Assembly (NCBI GenBank): GCA_023423995.1
Contig: JAFAEL010000081.1
Coordinates: forward strand, 1 to 47,184
Direction: 5' to 3'
Length of the DNA: 47,184 bases
Origin: Pseudomonadota bacterium
GTDB taxonomy: Bacteria; Pseudomonadota; Alphaproteobacteria; Rhizobiales; Beijerinckiaceae
The notes under the pieces are model-generated. The model did no database searches. It had not been told where the DNA came from and was given only the letters and a program-made list of their open reading frames with translations. Shown here piece after piece: positions 17,012 through 25,558 of the stretch. The position numbers and the translations under genes were made by a program. Numbering within the stretch: position 1 is the stretch's first letter; the number at the start of each line of letters is the position of its first letter.

Positions 17012-19693
17012 TCACTCCTTGAGCTCGGCAAACCAGCCGAGCCGCCGCAGCACGAACTTCTCGCCTTCGAGAACCAGCATCAGCGTGAAGCCGATGGCGA
17101 CGAGCAGAAGCCCGTCCTCGATCCCGAGCGGGCGCGATCCGAAGAGCGCGTTCATGAAGGGCGCATAGGTGAAGAGCAGCTGCCCCGCGACGAGCACGGC
17201 GATCGCGAGAAGCACCGCCGGGGTACCGGCCACGCCCTTCAGCGTGAACGAGGTCACGTGGAGGTAGCGGACGTTGAAGAGGTAGAAGATCTCTCCCACG
17301 ATGAACATGTTGACCACCATGGTCCGCGCCGTTTCCAGGTCCCGGCCGCTCTCCAGGGCGTAGAAGAAGACGCCGAGAGCTGCCGCGGCGAGCAGGACCG
17401 ACACGACCACCACCCGCCAGAGAAGGAATGGCGACAGGAGCGGTGCGTCCGCGGGCCGCGGCTGGCGCTGCATCACGCCCGGCTCCGGGGGCTCGAAGGC
17501 CAGGACCAGCCCGAGCGTGGCGGCCAGGATGAGGTTCACCCACAGGATCTGCGTGGCCGACATCGGAAGGCTGAAGCCGAACAGGATGGCGAGCACCACC
17601 GCGAGGGCTTCGGCCCCGTTCGTGGGGATCTCCCAGGAGACGACCTTGCGGATGTTGTCGTGGACCGTGCGGCCCTCGCTCACGGCGTTGACGATCGAGA
17701 CGAAGTTGTCGTCCAGCAGCACCATCTGGGCAGCTTCCTTCGCGGCCTCCGTGCCCTTGATCCCCATGGCGGTCCCGACATCGGCCTGCCTGAGCGAGGG
17801 CGCGTCGTTCACGCCGTCGCCCGTCATTGCCACCACGAGGCCGTTGGCCTGAAGGGCCCGCACGATGCGCAGCTTGTGCTCGGGACTGGTACGCGCGAAC
17901 ACGGAGACGTGCATCACCCGCTCGCGGAGCTCGTCATCTGCCAGCGTCTCGATCTCGGCCCCGGTCGTCGCCTGCGGGTCGTCATCAAGCTTCAGCTGCC
18001 GGGCGATCGCGAGCGCTGTCGCGACATGGTCTCCCGTGATCATCTTCACGGCGATGCCTGCCGCACGACATTGCGCGATCGCCGCGGCGGCTTCGGGCCG
18101 AGGCGGGTCGATAAATCCCACGATGCCGAGGAAGCCTACGCCGTCCCGCAGGTCTTCGAATCCGATGCTAGTGGTGCCGGGTGGGAGCCGCTTTGCCGCG
18201 AAGGCCAGGACGCGCTCGCCCTCTGCGCCTGCCCGAGATATTTCCCTGTTCCAGAAGGCCGCATCGACGGCGCCCGAGCACATGGGAAAGAGGGCCTCGG
18301 CCGCACCCTTCACGAAGACGACGGAGGTGCCGTCCGGTCCCCGATGAAGCGTCGCCATAAACCGGTACGCCGCGTCGAATGGGATCTCATCGAGCCTCGG
18401 CCAGATCTCACGGATCGCCTGCGGATCCTGCCCGCCCTTCATGCCGAGGGCGATCAGCGCTCCTTCCATGGGATCGCCGTTCACCACCCATGTCTCGCCC
18501 GATCGGCGCAATTCGGCATCGTTGCAGAGGAGCCCGCAAAGGAGCACCTCCTGGGCTGACCGGAGGGCGGGCGGCTCGTCGCCCTGGGTGGGGTGGAGGC
18601 TGCCCTCCGGCGAATAGCCGGATCCCGAGGCCAGGAGCTCGTGCTCGGCCGTGACCACCCGGCGCGCCGTCATCTCATTGCGTGTGAGCGTTCCCGTCTT
18701 GTCCGTGCAGATCACGGAGGTCGCGCCCAGCGTCTCGACTGCCGGGAGCTTTCGGATCACCGCATTGCGGGCGGCCATGCGACGGACGCCGATCGCCAGC
18801 GTGATAGTGATCACCGCCGGAAGGCCTTCCGGAACGATCCCGACCGCGATGGCCACCACGGCGATCAGGGCATCGACCCAGTCGAACCCGCGGACGAGCA
18901 CCGCAAACCCGAACAGCGCCGCGCTGGCAGCCAGCACGAACCAGGTGAAGCGCTGCGCGAATGCGTCGATCTGCCGGAGCAGGGGAGTGCTCAGCGGGGT
19001 GACGTTCTGTAGGAGTTCGCTGATCCGGCCAATCTGCGTTCCTAGTCCCGTCTCGACGACCACGCCGGTGGCCTGGCCCGCGGCGACAAGGGTCCCGGAG
19101 AAGGCCATGCCACGCCTGTCCCCGATTCCCGCTTCCTCGGGAACCGTCGAGATGTCCTTCTCGGCCGTGACGGACTCGCCCGTCAGCAGCGCTTCGTCGA
19201 TGAGCAGGCGGCGCGCCCGGATAAGCCGCAGGTCGGCCGGCACCCGGTCCCCCGCCTCGAGCAGCACGATATCGCCCGGGACCAGATCGACGACGGGAGC
19301 GCGGGTGCGGTGCCCTTCCCGCATGATATTGGCGCTGGGCGCGATCATGCCCCGGATCGCGTCGAGGGCTTCCTCGGCCTTACCCTCCTGGATGTAGCCG
19401 ACGATCGCGTTCACGACGACGACCGCAATGATCACCGCGGAATCGACAAGATGGCCGAGCAGCCCGGCTGCGAGGGCCGCCGCGAGGAGGAAGTAGATCA
19501 GGACGTTGTTGAACTGTGCCAGAAACCGAAGGAACGCCGGCCGCCTGGCCGATTCGGGCAGCTGATTGGGGCCATACCGGTCGCGTCTCCGTGCGGCCTC
19601 CGTTTCGGACAATCCGTCCGGCGAGCACTCGAGTTCAGCCAGCACCGTCTCGGGTGGGAGACTGTGCCAAGCCCTATCGCGTTTCCTGGTCAT
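17012..19693 (-). CDS. P2-type cation-transporting ATPase
   Basis: 893 residues, full length. It has a cation ATPase N-terminal segment (HSLPPETVLAEL...GLSETEAARRRDRYGPNQL), the actuator TGES at 171-174, PEGL at 288-291 in the fourth membrane helix, the phosphorylated Asp331 in DKTGTLT, the hinge TGDGVNDAPSL and a C-terminal membrane block. PEGL is typical of Ca2+/Mn2+-type and related bacterial P2 pumps; the ion is inferred only. It is divergent from the universal stress protein, with 103 bases between. The ATG at 19693 has no strong ribosome binding site. Similar pump/stress-protein pairs occur in hypoxia regulons of other bacteria. Confidence 0.93.
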   Translation of the reverse strand: MTRKRDRAWHSLPPETVLAELECSPDGLSETEAARRRDRYGPNQLPESARRPAFLRFLAQFNNVLIYFLLAAALAAGLLGHLVDSAVIIAVVVVNAIVGYIQEGKAEEALDAIRGMIAPSANIMREGHRTRAPVVDLVPGDIVLLEAGDRVPADLRLIRARRLLIDEALLTGESVTAEKDISTVPEEAGIGDRRGMAFSGTLVAAGQATGVVVETGLGTQIGRISELLQNVTPLSTPLLRQIDAFAQRFTWFVLAASAALFGFAVLVRGFDWVDALIAVVAIAVGIVPEGLPAVITITLAIGVRRMAARNAVIRKLPAVETLGATSVICTDKTGTLTRNEMTARRVVTAEHELLASGSGYSPEGSLHPTQGDEPPALRSAQEVLLCGLLCNDAELRRSGETWVVNGDPMEGALIALGMKGGQDPQAIREIWPRLDEIPFDAAYRFMATLHRGPDGTSVVFVKGAAEALFPMCSGAVDAAFWNREISRAGAEGERVLAFAAKRLPPGTTSIGFEDLRDGVGFLGIVGFIDPPRPEAAAAIAQCRAAGIAVKMITGDHVATALAIARQLKLDDDPQATTGAEIETLADDELRERVMHVSVFARTSPEHKLRIVRALQANGLVVAMTGDGVNDAPSLRQADVGTAMGIKGTEAAKEAAQMVLLDDNFVSIVNAVSEGRTVHDNIRKVVSWEIPTNGAEALAVVLAILFGFSLPMSATQILWVNLILAATLGLVLAFEPPEPGVMQRQPRPADAPLLSPFLLWRVVVVSVLLAAAALGVFFYALESGRDLETARTMVVNMFIVGEIFYLFNVRYLHVTSFTLKGVAGTPAVLLAIAVLVAGQLLFTYAPFMNALFGSRPLGIEDGLLLVAIGFTLMLVLEGEKFVLRRLGWFAELKE

Positions 19694-19796
19694 GATCGCG
19701 ATGCTAGCCTCGATGTGTGGGAAGGTCGTCCCTGAGACCGGGATAGCTCAACCCTAAGATCCAGCGGGGGTTCGAGCGCGGGAGGGGCTTGGCGCC

Positions 19797-20663
19797 ATGA
19801 AGAAGATCCTTCTCGCGACGGATTTTTCGACACGGTCGGACCGTGCTTTGCGTCGCGCTACTCTGCTTTGCAGGCAGCATGCGGCCGAGATGGTGGTCGT
19901 CCATGCAATCGACGACGACCAGGCCCCGCGTCTGATCGAGGCGGAGCGCAGCGTTGCATTGTCGCTACTCGAGGATCAGGCGCGAAGCATCGGAGAGATC
20001 GATGGTGTGGCGTGCAGCACGGATCTGCTGACCGGCGATCCTTACGCAGCGATCACGGAAGCCGCCGAGCGCCATGCGGCCGAGGTCATCGTGATCGGGC
20101 CGCATCGCCGCCACGTGGTTGGCGACACGATCGTCGGAACCACGGCCGAGCGCATCATCAAGGCGAGCCGCTGTCCCGTCCTGATGGTCAATGGCGCGCC
20201 GGCCGGCTTTTACCGGCACGTCATGATCGCGCTGGAGCTGGCGGATTCCGGCCGCGATGCGGTCAGCTTTGTCCGGGCTCTCGGGATCGACAGGCAGGTC
20301 GGGGTCTCGGTGCTGCACATCTTCGATTCACCGGTCACGAGCCTCCTCGTCAGCGCCTCCATGGCGGGCGAGCAGGTGCGCAAGGCGCGCCTTGAAGAGG
20401 AGGCGCGGGCCTCCAGGGAAGTCGCCGCCTTTCTGGCGGAGCTTGGCTTCGCCCCCATGGGCCAATCCGTGCTGCTGAACGAGGGGCCGATCGCCTCCAC
20501 CATCCTGGCCGAGGCGAAGAGGCAGGGCGCCGACATGGTCGTCGTCGGGACCGAGTGCCGGACCGGGCTCATGAAGCTCGTGCTCGGAAGCGTGGCGGAA
20601 GAGGTGCTGCGGACGGCCGAGATGGACGTGCTGGCCATCCCGCCGAGCCGTGGGCCGGCGTAA
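19797..20663 (+). CDS. Universal stress protein, tandem UspA domains
   Basis: 288 residues made of two Usp domains (about 1-140 and 145-285). Each ends in an ATP-binding-type signature: GPHRRHVVGDTIVGTTAERI in the first, GTECRTGLMKLVLGSVAEEVL in the second (G2xG9xGS/T form). The N-terminus MKKILLATDFSTRSDRALRRA is standard. Tandem Usp proteins often respond to oxygen limitation, membrane or nutrient stress (family knowledge). GGAGGGG lies about ten bases before the ATG. A weak promoter (TGAGAC, 16 bases, TAAGAT) may lie in the divergent gap. Confidence 0.92.
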   Translation: MKKILLATDFSTRSDRALRRATLLCRQHAAEMVVVHAIDDDQAPRLIEAERSVALSLLEDQARSIGEIDGVACSTDLLTGDPYAAITEAAERHAAEVIVIGPHRRHVVGDTIVGTTAERIIKASRCPVLMVNGAPAGFYRHVMIALELADSGRDAVSFVRALGIDRQVGVSVLHIFDSPVTSLLVSASMAGEQVRKARLEEEARASREVAAFLAELGFAPMGQSVLLNEGPIASTILAEAKRQGADMVVVGTECRTGLMKLVLGSVAEEVLRTAEMDVLAIPPSRGPA

Positions 20664-20696
20664 AACCTCCCATGCTCTGCCGAGGCGCCGTCGCGT

Positions 20697-21704
20697 TCAT
20701 CGAGAGCCCGCTCGCCAATGCGCCGCACGCATGAGGAACGACTCGCGATCCGCCGCGATGGCGGACAGCCCGGCGAGCACGGGCTCCGCCCGCATGATGA
20801 GGTAGGTGGGCGCCAGCCGCATCGTGCCTTCGAAAGGCGCCTTGTGCTCGAAGGCCGCGCGAAAGGCGCCGCCGTGCGTAAATAGCGGCTCGATGCGAGG
20901 GGCGATGCCGCCGGCGATGAACACTCCCCCATTCGCACCGAAGATGAGGGCGAGGTCGCCGGCGAAACGACCGAGCAGCGTGACGAAGAGATGGAGGGCC
21001 TCTAAGGCGATCCGGTCGCCCCCACGCCAACCCGCGATGATCGCTGCGGGAGTCTCGAACGGCGCTGCGGCTCTGTGGACAGCGGCCACTGCGCGGTAGA
21101 GGCGGACGACGCCCGCGCCGGACAGCAGCGCTTCGGCCGTGATCCGTCCATGAACCCGCTCCAGCAAGGGCCAGATCCTGAACTCGCGCTCGCTCACGGG
21201 CCCGAACTCGACGTGACCGGCCTCGGTCGCCTGGATGACCCGGGTCCTCCCGAACTGCAGGAGCGCCGCCGCGCCGAGGCCGGTCCCGGGGCCGAGCACG
21301 AGCTGGGGCCCCGCCCGGTCGTCGCACGAGCCGATCCGCAGAGCTCCCCCGCTGTCGCGGCAGAAGCCCGGCAATGCCGCGGCCGTCGCCGTGTAGTCGT
21401 TGGTGAGAACGACCTCGTCGAGTTCCAACTCCTGGCCGATGACCGCTGGATCGATCGTCCAGTTGGCATTGGTGAGGTGCACGGCGCCGCGCGAAAGCGG
21501 GCCGGCGGCTGCGATGATGGCCGACCTCGGGGGGGCGCCCCGGTGCTGACGCAGCGCGTCGCGGATGGCGGTGATAATCGTCCGATGCGACGCGGTGGGG
21601 GCCTTCGCAAGGAGCACCTCCGGCCTGCCGTGCTCGGAAAGCACCGCGAACCGTGCGAAGGTCCCCCCGACATCGCCGAGGATAACGGGGAGCGGTAGCA
21701 TCAT
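20697..21704 (-). CDS. glk: Glucokinase
   Basis: 335 residues of the Glk (non-ROK) glucokinase family; phosphorylates glucose with ATP. ILGDVGGTFARFAVL is the N-terminal phosphate loop, LTNANWTID the family strand, VVLTNDYTATAAALPGF the sugar-side region with the Asp base, and VLGPGTGLGAAAL the second nucleotide loop. The start MMLPLP has two in-frame ATG codons. It is divergent from the PfkB-family kinase with a 65-base gap that holds a symmetrical element, so the two sugar kinases may be controlled together. Confidence 0.9.
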   Translation of the reverse strand: MMLPLPVILGDVGGTFARFAVLSEHGRPEVLLAKAPTASHRTIITAIRDALRQHRGAPPRSAIIAAAGPLSRGAVHLTNANWTIDPAVIGQELELDEVVLTNDYTATAAALPGFCRDSGGALRIGSCDDRAGPQLVLGPGTGLGAAALLQFGRTRVIQATEAGHVEFGPVSEREFRIWPLLERVHGRITAEALLSGAGVVRLYRAVAAVHRAAAPFETPAAIIAGWRGGDRIALEALHLFVTLLGRFAGDLALIFGANGGVFIAGGIAPRIEPLFTHGGAFRAAFEHKAPFEGTMRLAPTYLIMRAEPVLAGLSAIAADRESFLMRAAHWRAGSR

Positions 21705-21737
21705 CTCGTCAATCTGTGCTTCCCGGCCTCATGGAAC

Positions 21738-21752
21738 AACACCTCGGGTGTT
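21738..21752. promoter_or_regulatory. Candidate operator AACACC-TCG-GGTGTT between glk and pfkB
   Basis: A perfect six-base inverted repeat with a three-base spacer in the 65-base gap between the divergent glk and pfkB starts. Position and symmetry fit a dimeric regulator site for both genes. The regulator is unknown. Confidence 0.4.
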
Positions 21753-21769
21753 ATCGCCGGAGCCCCGTC

Positions 21770-22720
21770 TTGAAGCCGATCGTGACGCTTACCCTCAATC
21801 CCGCCATCGATGGAGCCGCCGAGGCCGAGGTGGTCCGGCCGATCCGGAAGATCCGGACCTCGAACGAGCGCTACTTCCCGGGTGGCGGCGGGATCAACGT
21901 CGCGCGAGTGATTCACGAACTCGGCGGCGACGCGTTCGCTATCTACCTGTCCGGCGGCGTGCCTGGACCCCTCTTCGATGCCCTGTTCGCCGAGACGGGC
22001 ATTCCGTCCCGCCGCATAGCCATCGCCGACCACACTCGCATCAGCCAGGTCATTTTCGAGCGCTCGAGCGGGCTGGAATACCGGTTCGTACCGGCAGGGC
22101 CGCAGATCGAGGAGCGCGAGTGGAGGGCCTGCCTCGCGGCCGTCGAGGAGACGGATTTCGCCGTGCTCGTGGCGAGCGGCAGCCTTCCGCCCGGCGTCCC
22201 GACTGACTTCTATGTGCGGCTTTCGACGATCGTGGCCGCGAGGGGCGCAAAGCTCGTCGTCGACACCTCGGGCGAGGCGCTTCGGCAGGCGCTCGGACAC
22301 GGCGTCTTTATGATCAAGCCGAGCCTCGGCGAATTCGAGTCGATCATCGGGCGTCCGCTGCCCGATCCGCGCGACCAGAGAGAGGCTGCTCTCGGGCTGG
22401 TGCGGTCCGGCGCCGTAGAGATTGTGGCGCTGACCCTCGGGCATGACGGTGCGCTGCTCGCGACGCGTGATGGAACGCTCAGGCTCGCTACGCCCCCGGT
22501 CACGGCGAAGAGCGCCGTGGGGGCCGGCGACAGCTTCGTCGGGGCGATGACTCTGGCCCTGGCTCAGGGAAGCCCGGTCGAGGAGGCATTCGCGCGCGGT
22601 CTTTCGGCCGGCAGCGCTGCCGTCTTGTCCGCCGGGACGGAGCTCTGCCGGCGAGAGACTGTCGAGCAATTATACCGGGAACTCAGGGGCCGCGAGACCC
22701 TGGCCCTGACGCCCGCCTGA
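21770..22720 (+). CDS. pfkB: Phosphofructokinase, PfkB family
   Basis: 316 residues of the ribokinase/PfkB fold. The N-terminus KPIVTLTLNPAID matches 6-phosphofructokinase II and 1-phosphofructokinase. GGGGINVARVIHELGG is the sugar loop, and TAKSAVGAGDSFVGAMTLAL holds the catalytic Asp and anion hole. It may act on fructose 6-phosphate, fructose 1-phosphate or tagatose 6-phosphate. The TTG at 21770 is preferred because GGAG lies seven bases upstream and it gives the family N-terminus; GTG 21716 and ATG 21731 in the same frame lack a site. The alcohol dehydrogenase follows after 76 bases. Confidence 0.85.
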   Translation: MKPIVTLTLNPAIDGAAEAEVVRPIRKIRTSNERYFPGGGGINVARVIHELGGDAFAIYLSGGVPGPLFDALFAETGIPSRRIAIADHTRISQVIFERSSGLEYRFVPAGPQIEEREWRACLAAVEETDFAVLVASGSLPPGVPTDFYVRLSTIVAARGAKLVVDTSGEALRQALGHGVFMIKPSLGEFESIIGRPLPDPRDQREAALGLVRSGAVEIVALTLGHDGALLATRDGTLRLATPPVTAKSAVGAGDSFVGAMTLALAQGSPVEEAFARGLSAGSAAVLSAGTELCRRETVEQLYRELRGRETLALTPA

Positions 22721-22796
22721 CGGCCCGGGTCCGTAAGCGGACGACTAACCTTCCGGGAGGTCGAGCGTTGTCCGCCAGACGGCAGGGAGAAGCGGG

Positions 22797-23918
22797 ATGA
22801 ACGTTCAGGCCGGAACGGGTTTCGTCGAACGAAACCGGGCGGGCGCGGCGCGCATGAAGGCCGCAATCTTCGTCGAGCCGGGGAGGATCGTGCTGGACGA
22901 GAAGCCGATCCCGGATATCGGCCCGCTCGATGCGCTCATGCGCATCACCACCACGACGATCTGCGGGACGGACACCCACATCCTCAAAGGTGAATACCCC
23001 GTCGCGCGGGGGCTCACGATCGGACACGAGCCGGTCGGAATCATCGAAAAGCTCGGCAGCGCGGTCGAAGGCTTCCGCGAGGGCCAGCGGGTCATCGCTG
23101 GCGCGATCACGCCGTCCGGCTACAGCAATGCCTGCATGTGCGGATGCTCGTCCCAGGACGGACCGGGCACGAAGCATGGCTTCAAGCCGATGGGCGGCTG
23201 GCGCTTCGGCAACACGATCGACGGTGCTCAGGCCGAATATCTCGTGGTCCCGGACGCCATGACAAACCTCGCTCCGGTGCCCGACCAGCTGACGGACGAG
23301 CAGGTGTTGATGTGTCCTGACATCATGTCGACTGGCTTCTCCGGTGCAGAGAGCGGGGGCGTGCGCATCGGCGACACGGTCGCGGTCTTCGCGCAGGGGC
23401 CGATCGGGCTCTGCGCGACGGCAGGAGCCCGGCTTATGGGCGCGACGCGGATCATCGCGGTTGAGAGCATTCCGGCCCGGCAGGAGATGGCGCGCAGCAT
23501 GGGTGCCGACGAGATCGTTGACTTCTCCAAGGAGGATCCGGTCGAGGGCATCATGCGGATCACCGATGGCCGCGGCGTCGATGTCGCCATCGAGGCCCTC
23601 GGGCGGCAGGCGACCTTCGAGGCAGCGCTGCGCGTGCTGCGGCCTGGAGGAACGCTGTCCTCGCTCGGCGTCTATTCGGATGACCTCCGCATTCCGCTCG
23701 GCCCCTTCGTGTCGGGGCTCGGCGACAACAAGATCGTCACGACCCTCTGCCCGGGTGGCAAGGAGCGGATGCGGCGTCTTCTGGACGTCGTCGCGTCCGG
23801 CCGGATGGATGCCCGAGCGCTCGTCACGCACCGCTTCAAGCTCGCAGAGATCGAGGCAGCCTACGACCTCTTCTCGAACCAGCGCGACGGCGTGCTGAAA
23901 GTGGCGATCACGCCCTGA
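22797..23918 (+). CDS. Zinc-dependent alcohol dehydrogenase (isopropanol/threonine dehydrogenase-like)
   Basis: 373 residues of the medium-chain dehydrogenase family. The catalytic zinc site is CGTDTH with GHEPVG downstream; the nucleotide fold carries VFAQGPIGLCATAGARLMG. The text around MCPDIMSTGFSGAESG resembles NADP-type isopropanol dehydrogenases, while the MCGCSSQDGPG segment replaces the usual four-Cys structural zinc lobe. The ATG at 22797 has GGGAGAA upstream at good spacing and is preferred to the ATG at 22854, although the protein proper starts at the latter (MKAAIFVEPG). It sits in the sugar-kinase/stress block and may serve fermentative redox balance. Confidence 0.88.
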   Translation: MNVQAGTGFVERNRAGAARMKAAIFVEPGRIVLDEKPIPDIGPLDALMRITTTTICGTDTHILKGEYPVARGLTIGHEPVGIIEKLGSAVEGFREGQRVIAGAITPSGYSNACMCGCSSQDGPGTKHGFKPMGGWRFGNTIDGAQAEYLVVPDAMTNLAPVPDQLTDEQVLMCPDIMSTGFSGAESGGVRIGDTVAVFAQGPIGLCATAGARLMGATRIIAVESIPARQEMARSMGADEIVDFSKEDPVEGIMRITDGRGVDVAIEALGRQATFEAALRVLRPGGTLSSLGVYSDDLRIPLGPFVSGLGDNKIVTTLCPGGKERMRRLLDVVASGRMDARALVTHRFKLAEIEAAYDLFSNQRDGVLKVAITP

Positions 23919-24090
23919 GGCCAACTCGGGGCCTCATGCGCGACGGTGCCTCGGCCGGGGCTCGTAGAAGAACGGTTGGATAAGTCTGCGAGCCCATACC
24001 CGCAGCGTCGATGCAGCCGGTCTCCGGACACTCGGAACGAGCCGGAAGGGTCGTGGAGGAGTAGCCCCTGGCCGGTTAGGAGGCTCACGG

Positions 24091-25431
24091 ATGTCGTCGC
24101 CCACCATCGACCTCGTCCTACTGGCCGCGTGCCTCGGGGCGGTGTTCGCTTCGACTACCGGCGGGGCGGCCCAGCCGCCGACATTGTCCGCACAGGAATC
24201 CGACCCCAACGTCATGGGTTGGATGAAGGGTTTTCCTCCTCCCGAGGACAAGATCATCACGCAGCCGGACTCGGTCTTCTTCAGCTTCCCGCGGCTTCGC
24301 TGGTCCGTCTGCTACATGCGCGAGCTGTTGCCGACCGAGGAGATCAGCCGGGGGATCGGCGCACCCGACCCGCTCAGCTCCCTGCCGCCGAACGAGTTGG
24401 CGCAGGAGCGGCAAAAGATCGATGCGCTGACATTCAGGCCGCTCGGCAGCGACCGGGACATGACCTGGGCCGAGTCCTATCACGCCAATTACACGGACGG
24501 GATCCTGATCCTGCACAAGGACCGAGTCGTGTACGAGCGCTACTCGGGCTGTCTGAACGATCTCGGCAAGCACGCGGCCATGTCGATGACGAAGTCGCTC
24601 ACCGGTCTCCTGGGCGAGATCCTGGTCGCCGAGGGCAAGATCGACGAGACGGCGCTCGTTGCCGACATCATCCCCGAGATCAAGGGCAGCGCATTCGCCT
24701 CCGCGACGGTGCGCCAGGTCATGGATATGACAACCGGGCTCCGCTTCTCGGAAAATTATTCCGACCCGAAGGCGGACATATGGACTTACTCTGCCGCCGC
24801 CAGTCCGCTTCCGAAATCTGAGGACTACAAGGGGCCGAACGGCTACTGGGAATATCTCAAGCTCCTCCTGCCCGAGGGCCGGCACGGCGACGCCTTCCAC
24901 TACAAGACCGTGAATTCGGACATGCTGGGCTGGATCGTCTCCCGTGTGTCCGAGAAGGCCGTCACTGATCTCGCCTCCGAACGGCTGTGGCGCCCGATGG
25001 GCGCCGAGCAGGACGCCTACATGACCGTCGATGCCAAGGGTGTGCCCTTTGCGGGCGGAGGGCTCAGTGCCGGCCTGCGCGACCTTGGTCGCATCGGACT
25101 CCTGATGCTGAACGAGGGCGTCATCAACGGGAAGCGGCTGTTCCCGGCCGAGGTCGTCCGGAAGATCCGCCGGGGAGGGGACCCAACGAAATTCGGCACC
25201 GCGTATCCCGCCCTGGTGGGCGGCAGCTACAGGAGCATGTGGTGGGTCTATCCGGGCGGCAACGGCATCATCGCCGCCCGCGGCGTGCACGGCCAGACCA
25301 TCTATGTCGATCCCTCGGCCCAGATGGTGCTGGTGCGGTTCGCCTCCTTCCCGCGGGCGGAGAACCCGCTTATCGATCCAACTTCGATTCCGGCATTCCA
25401 AGCCGTCTCGGCCTATCTGAAATCGCGGTAA
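24091..25431 (+). CDS. Exported serine hydrolase, beta-lactamase (class C) family
   Basis: 446 residues. The N-terminus (SSPTIDLVLLAACLGAVFASTTGGAAQ) is a signal peptide. The catalytic SxxK is SMTK with Ser165 and Lys168; HYKTVNSDML carries the Tyr motif, and the C-terminal ARGVHGQTIYVDPS fits the third box (HxG). The closest described types are 6-aminohexanoate-dimer hydrolases and EstB-like esterases. The substrate is not assigned. AGGAGG is nine bases before the ATG. The upstream gap of 172 bases shows no clear promoter. The P1B ATPase follows. Confidence 0.87.
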   Translation: MSSPTIDLVLLAACLGAVFASTTGGAAQPPTLSAQESDPNVMGWMKGFPPPEDKIITQPDSVFFSFPRLRWSVCYMRELLPTEEISRGIGAPDPLSSLPPNELAQERQKIDALTFRPLGSDRDMTWAESYHANYTDGILILHKDRVVYERYSGCLNDLGKHAAMSMTKSLTGLLGEILVAEGKIDETALVADIIPEIKGSAFASATVRQVMDMTTGLRFSENYSDPKADIWTYSAAASPLPKSEDYKGPNGYWEYLKLLLPEGRHGDAFHYKTVNSDMLGWIVSRVSEKAVTDLASERLWRPMGAEQDAYMTVDAKGVPFAGGGLSAGLRDLGRIGLLMLNEGVINGKRLFPAEVVRKIRRGGDPTKFGTAYPALVGGSYRSMWWVYPGGNGIIAARGVHGQTIYVDPSAQMVLVRFASFPRAENPLIDPTSIPAFQAVSAYLKSR

Positions 25432-25510
25432 GGACCGGCTGTCCGACGACCGGACTTGCCGCGGCCCGCCGCCAGAGCTCGCTCGCGGAATTCGCGCGGC
25501 AACACCCGTC

Positions 25511-25524
25511 TTGATCCAGGTCAA
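25511..25524 (+). promoter_or_regulatory. FNR/FixK-type site (anaerobox)
   Basis: TTGATCCAGGTCAA contains TTGA and TCAA separated by six bases, a perfect match to the FNR/FixK half-site pair. It lies in the gap after the serine hydrolase, directly ahead of the P1B ATPase. If it activates at the usual -41.5 position, the transcript would start at 25559, exactly on an in-frame ATG; the geometry leaves open a leaderless message, a later start or another role. Confidence 0.6.
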
Positions 25525-25558
25525 GATGAATGCGTCTGTTGCGGCCGAAGAGGCCGCG

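Noticed and set aside
25511..25525. TTG at 25511 as start of the P1B ATPase
   Set aside because: It would place the start codon inside the FNR/FixK-type site and lacks a ribosome binding site; ATG 25526 or 25559 is better.
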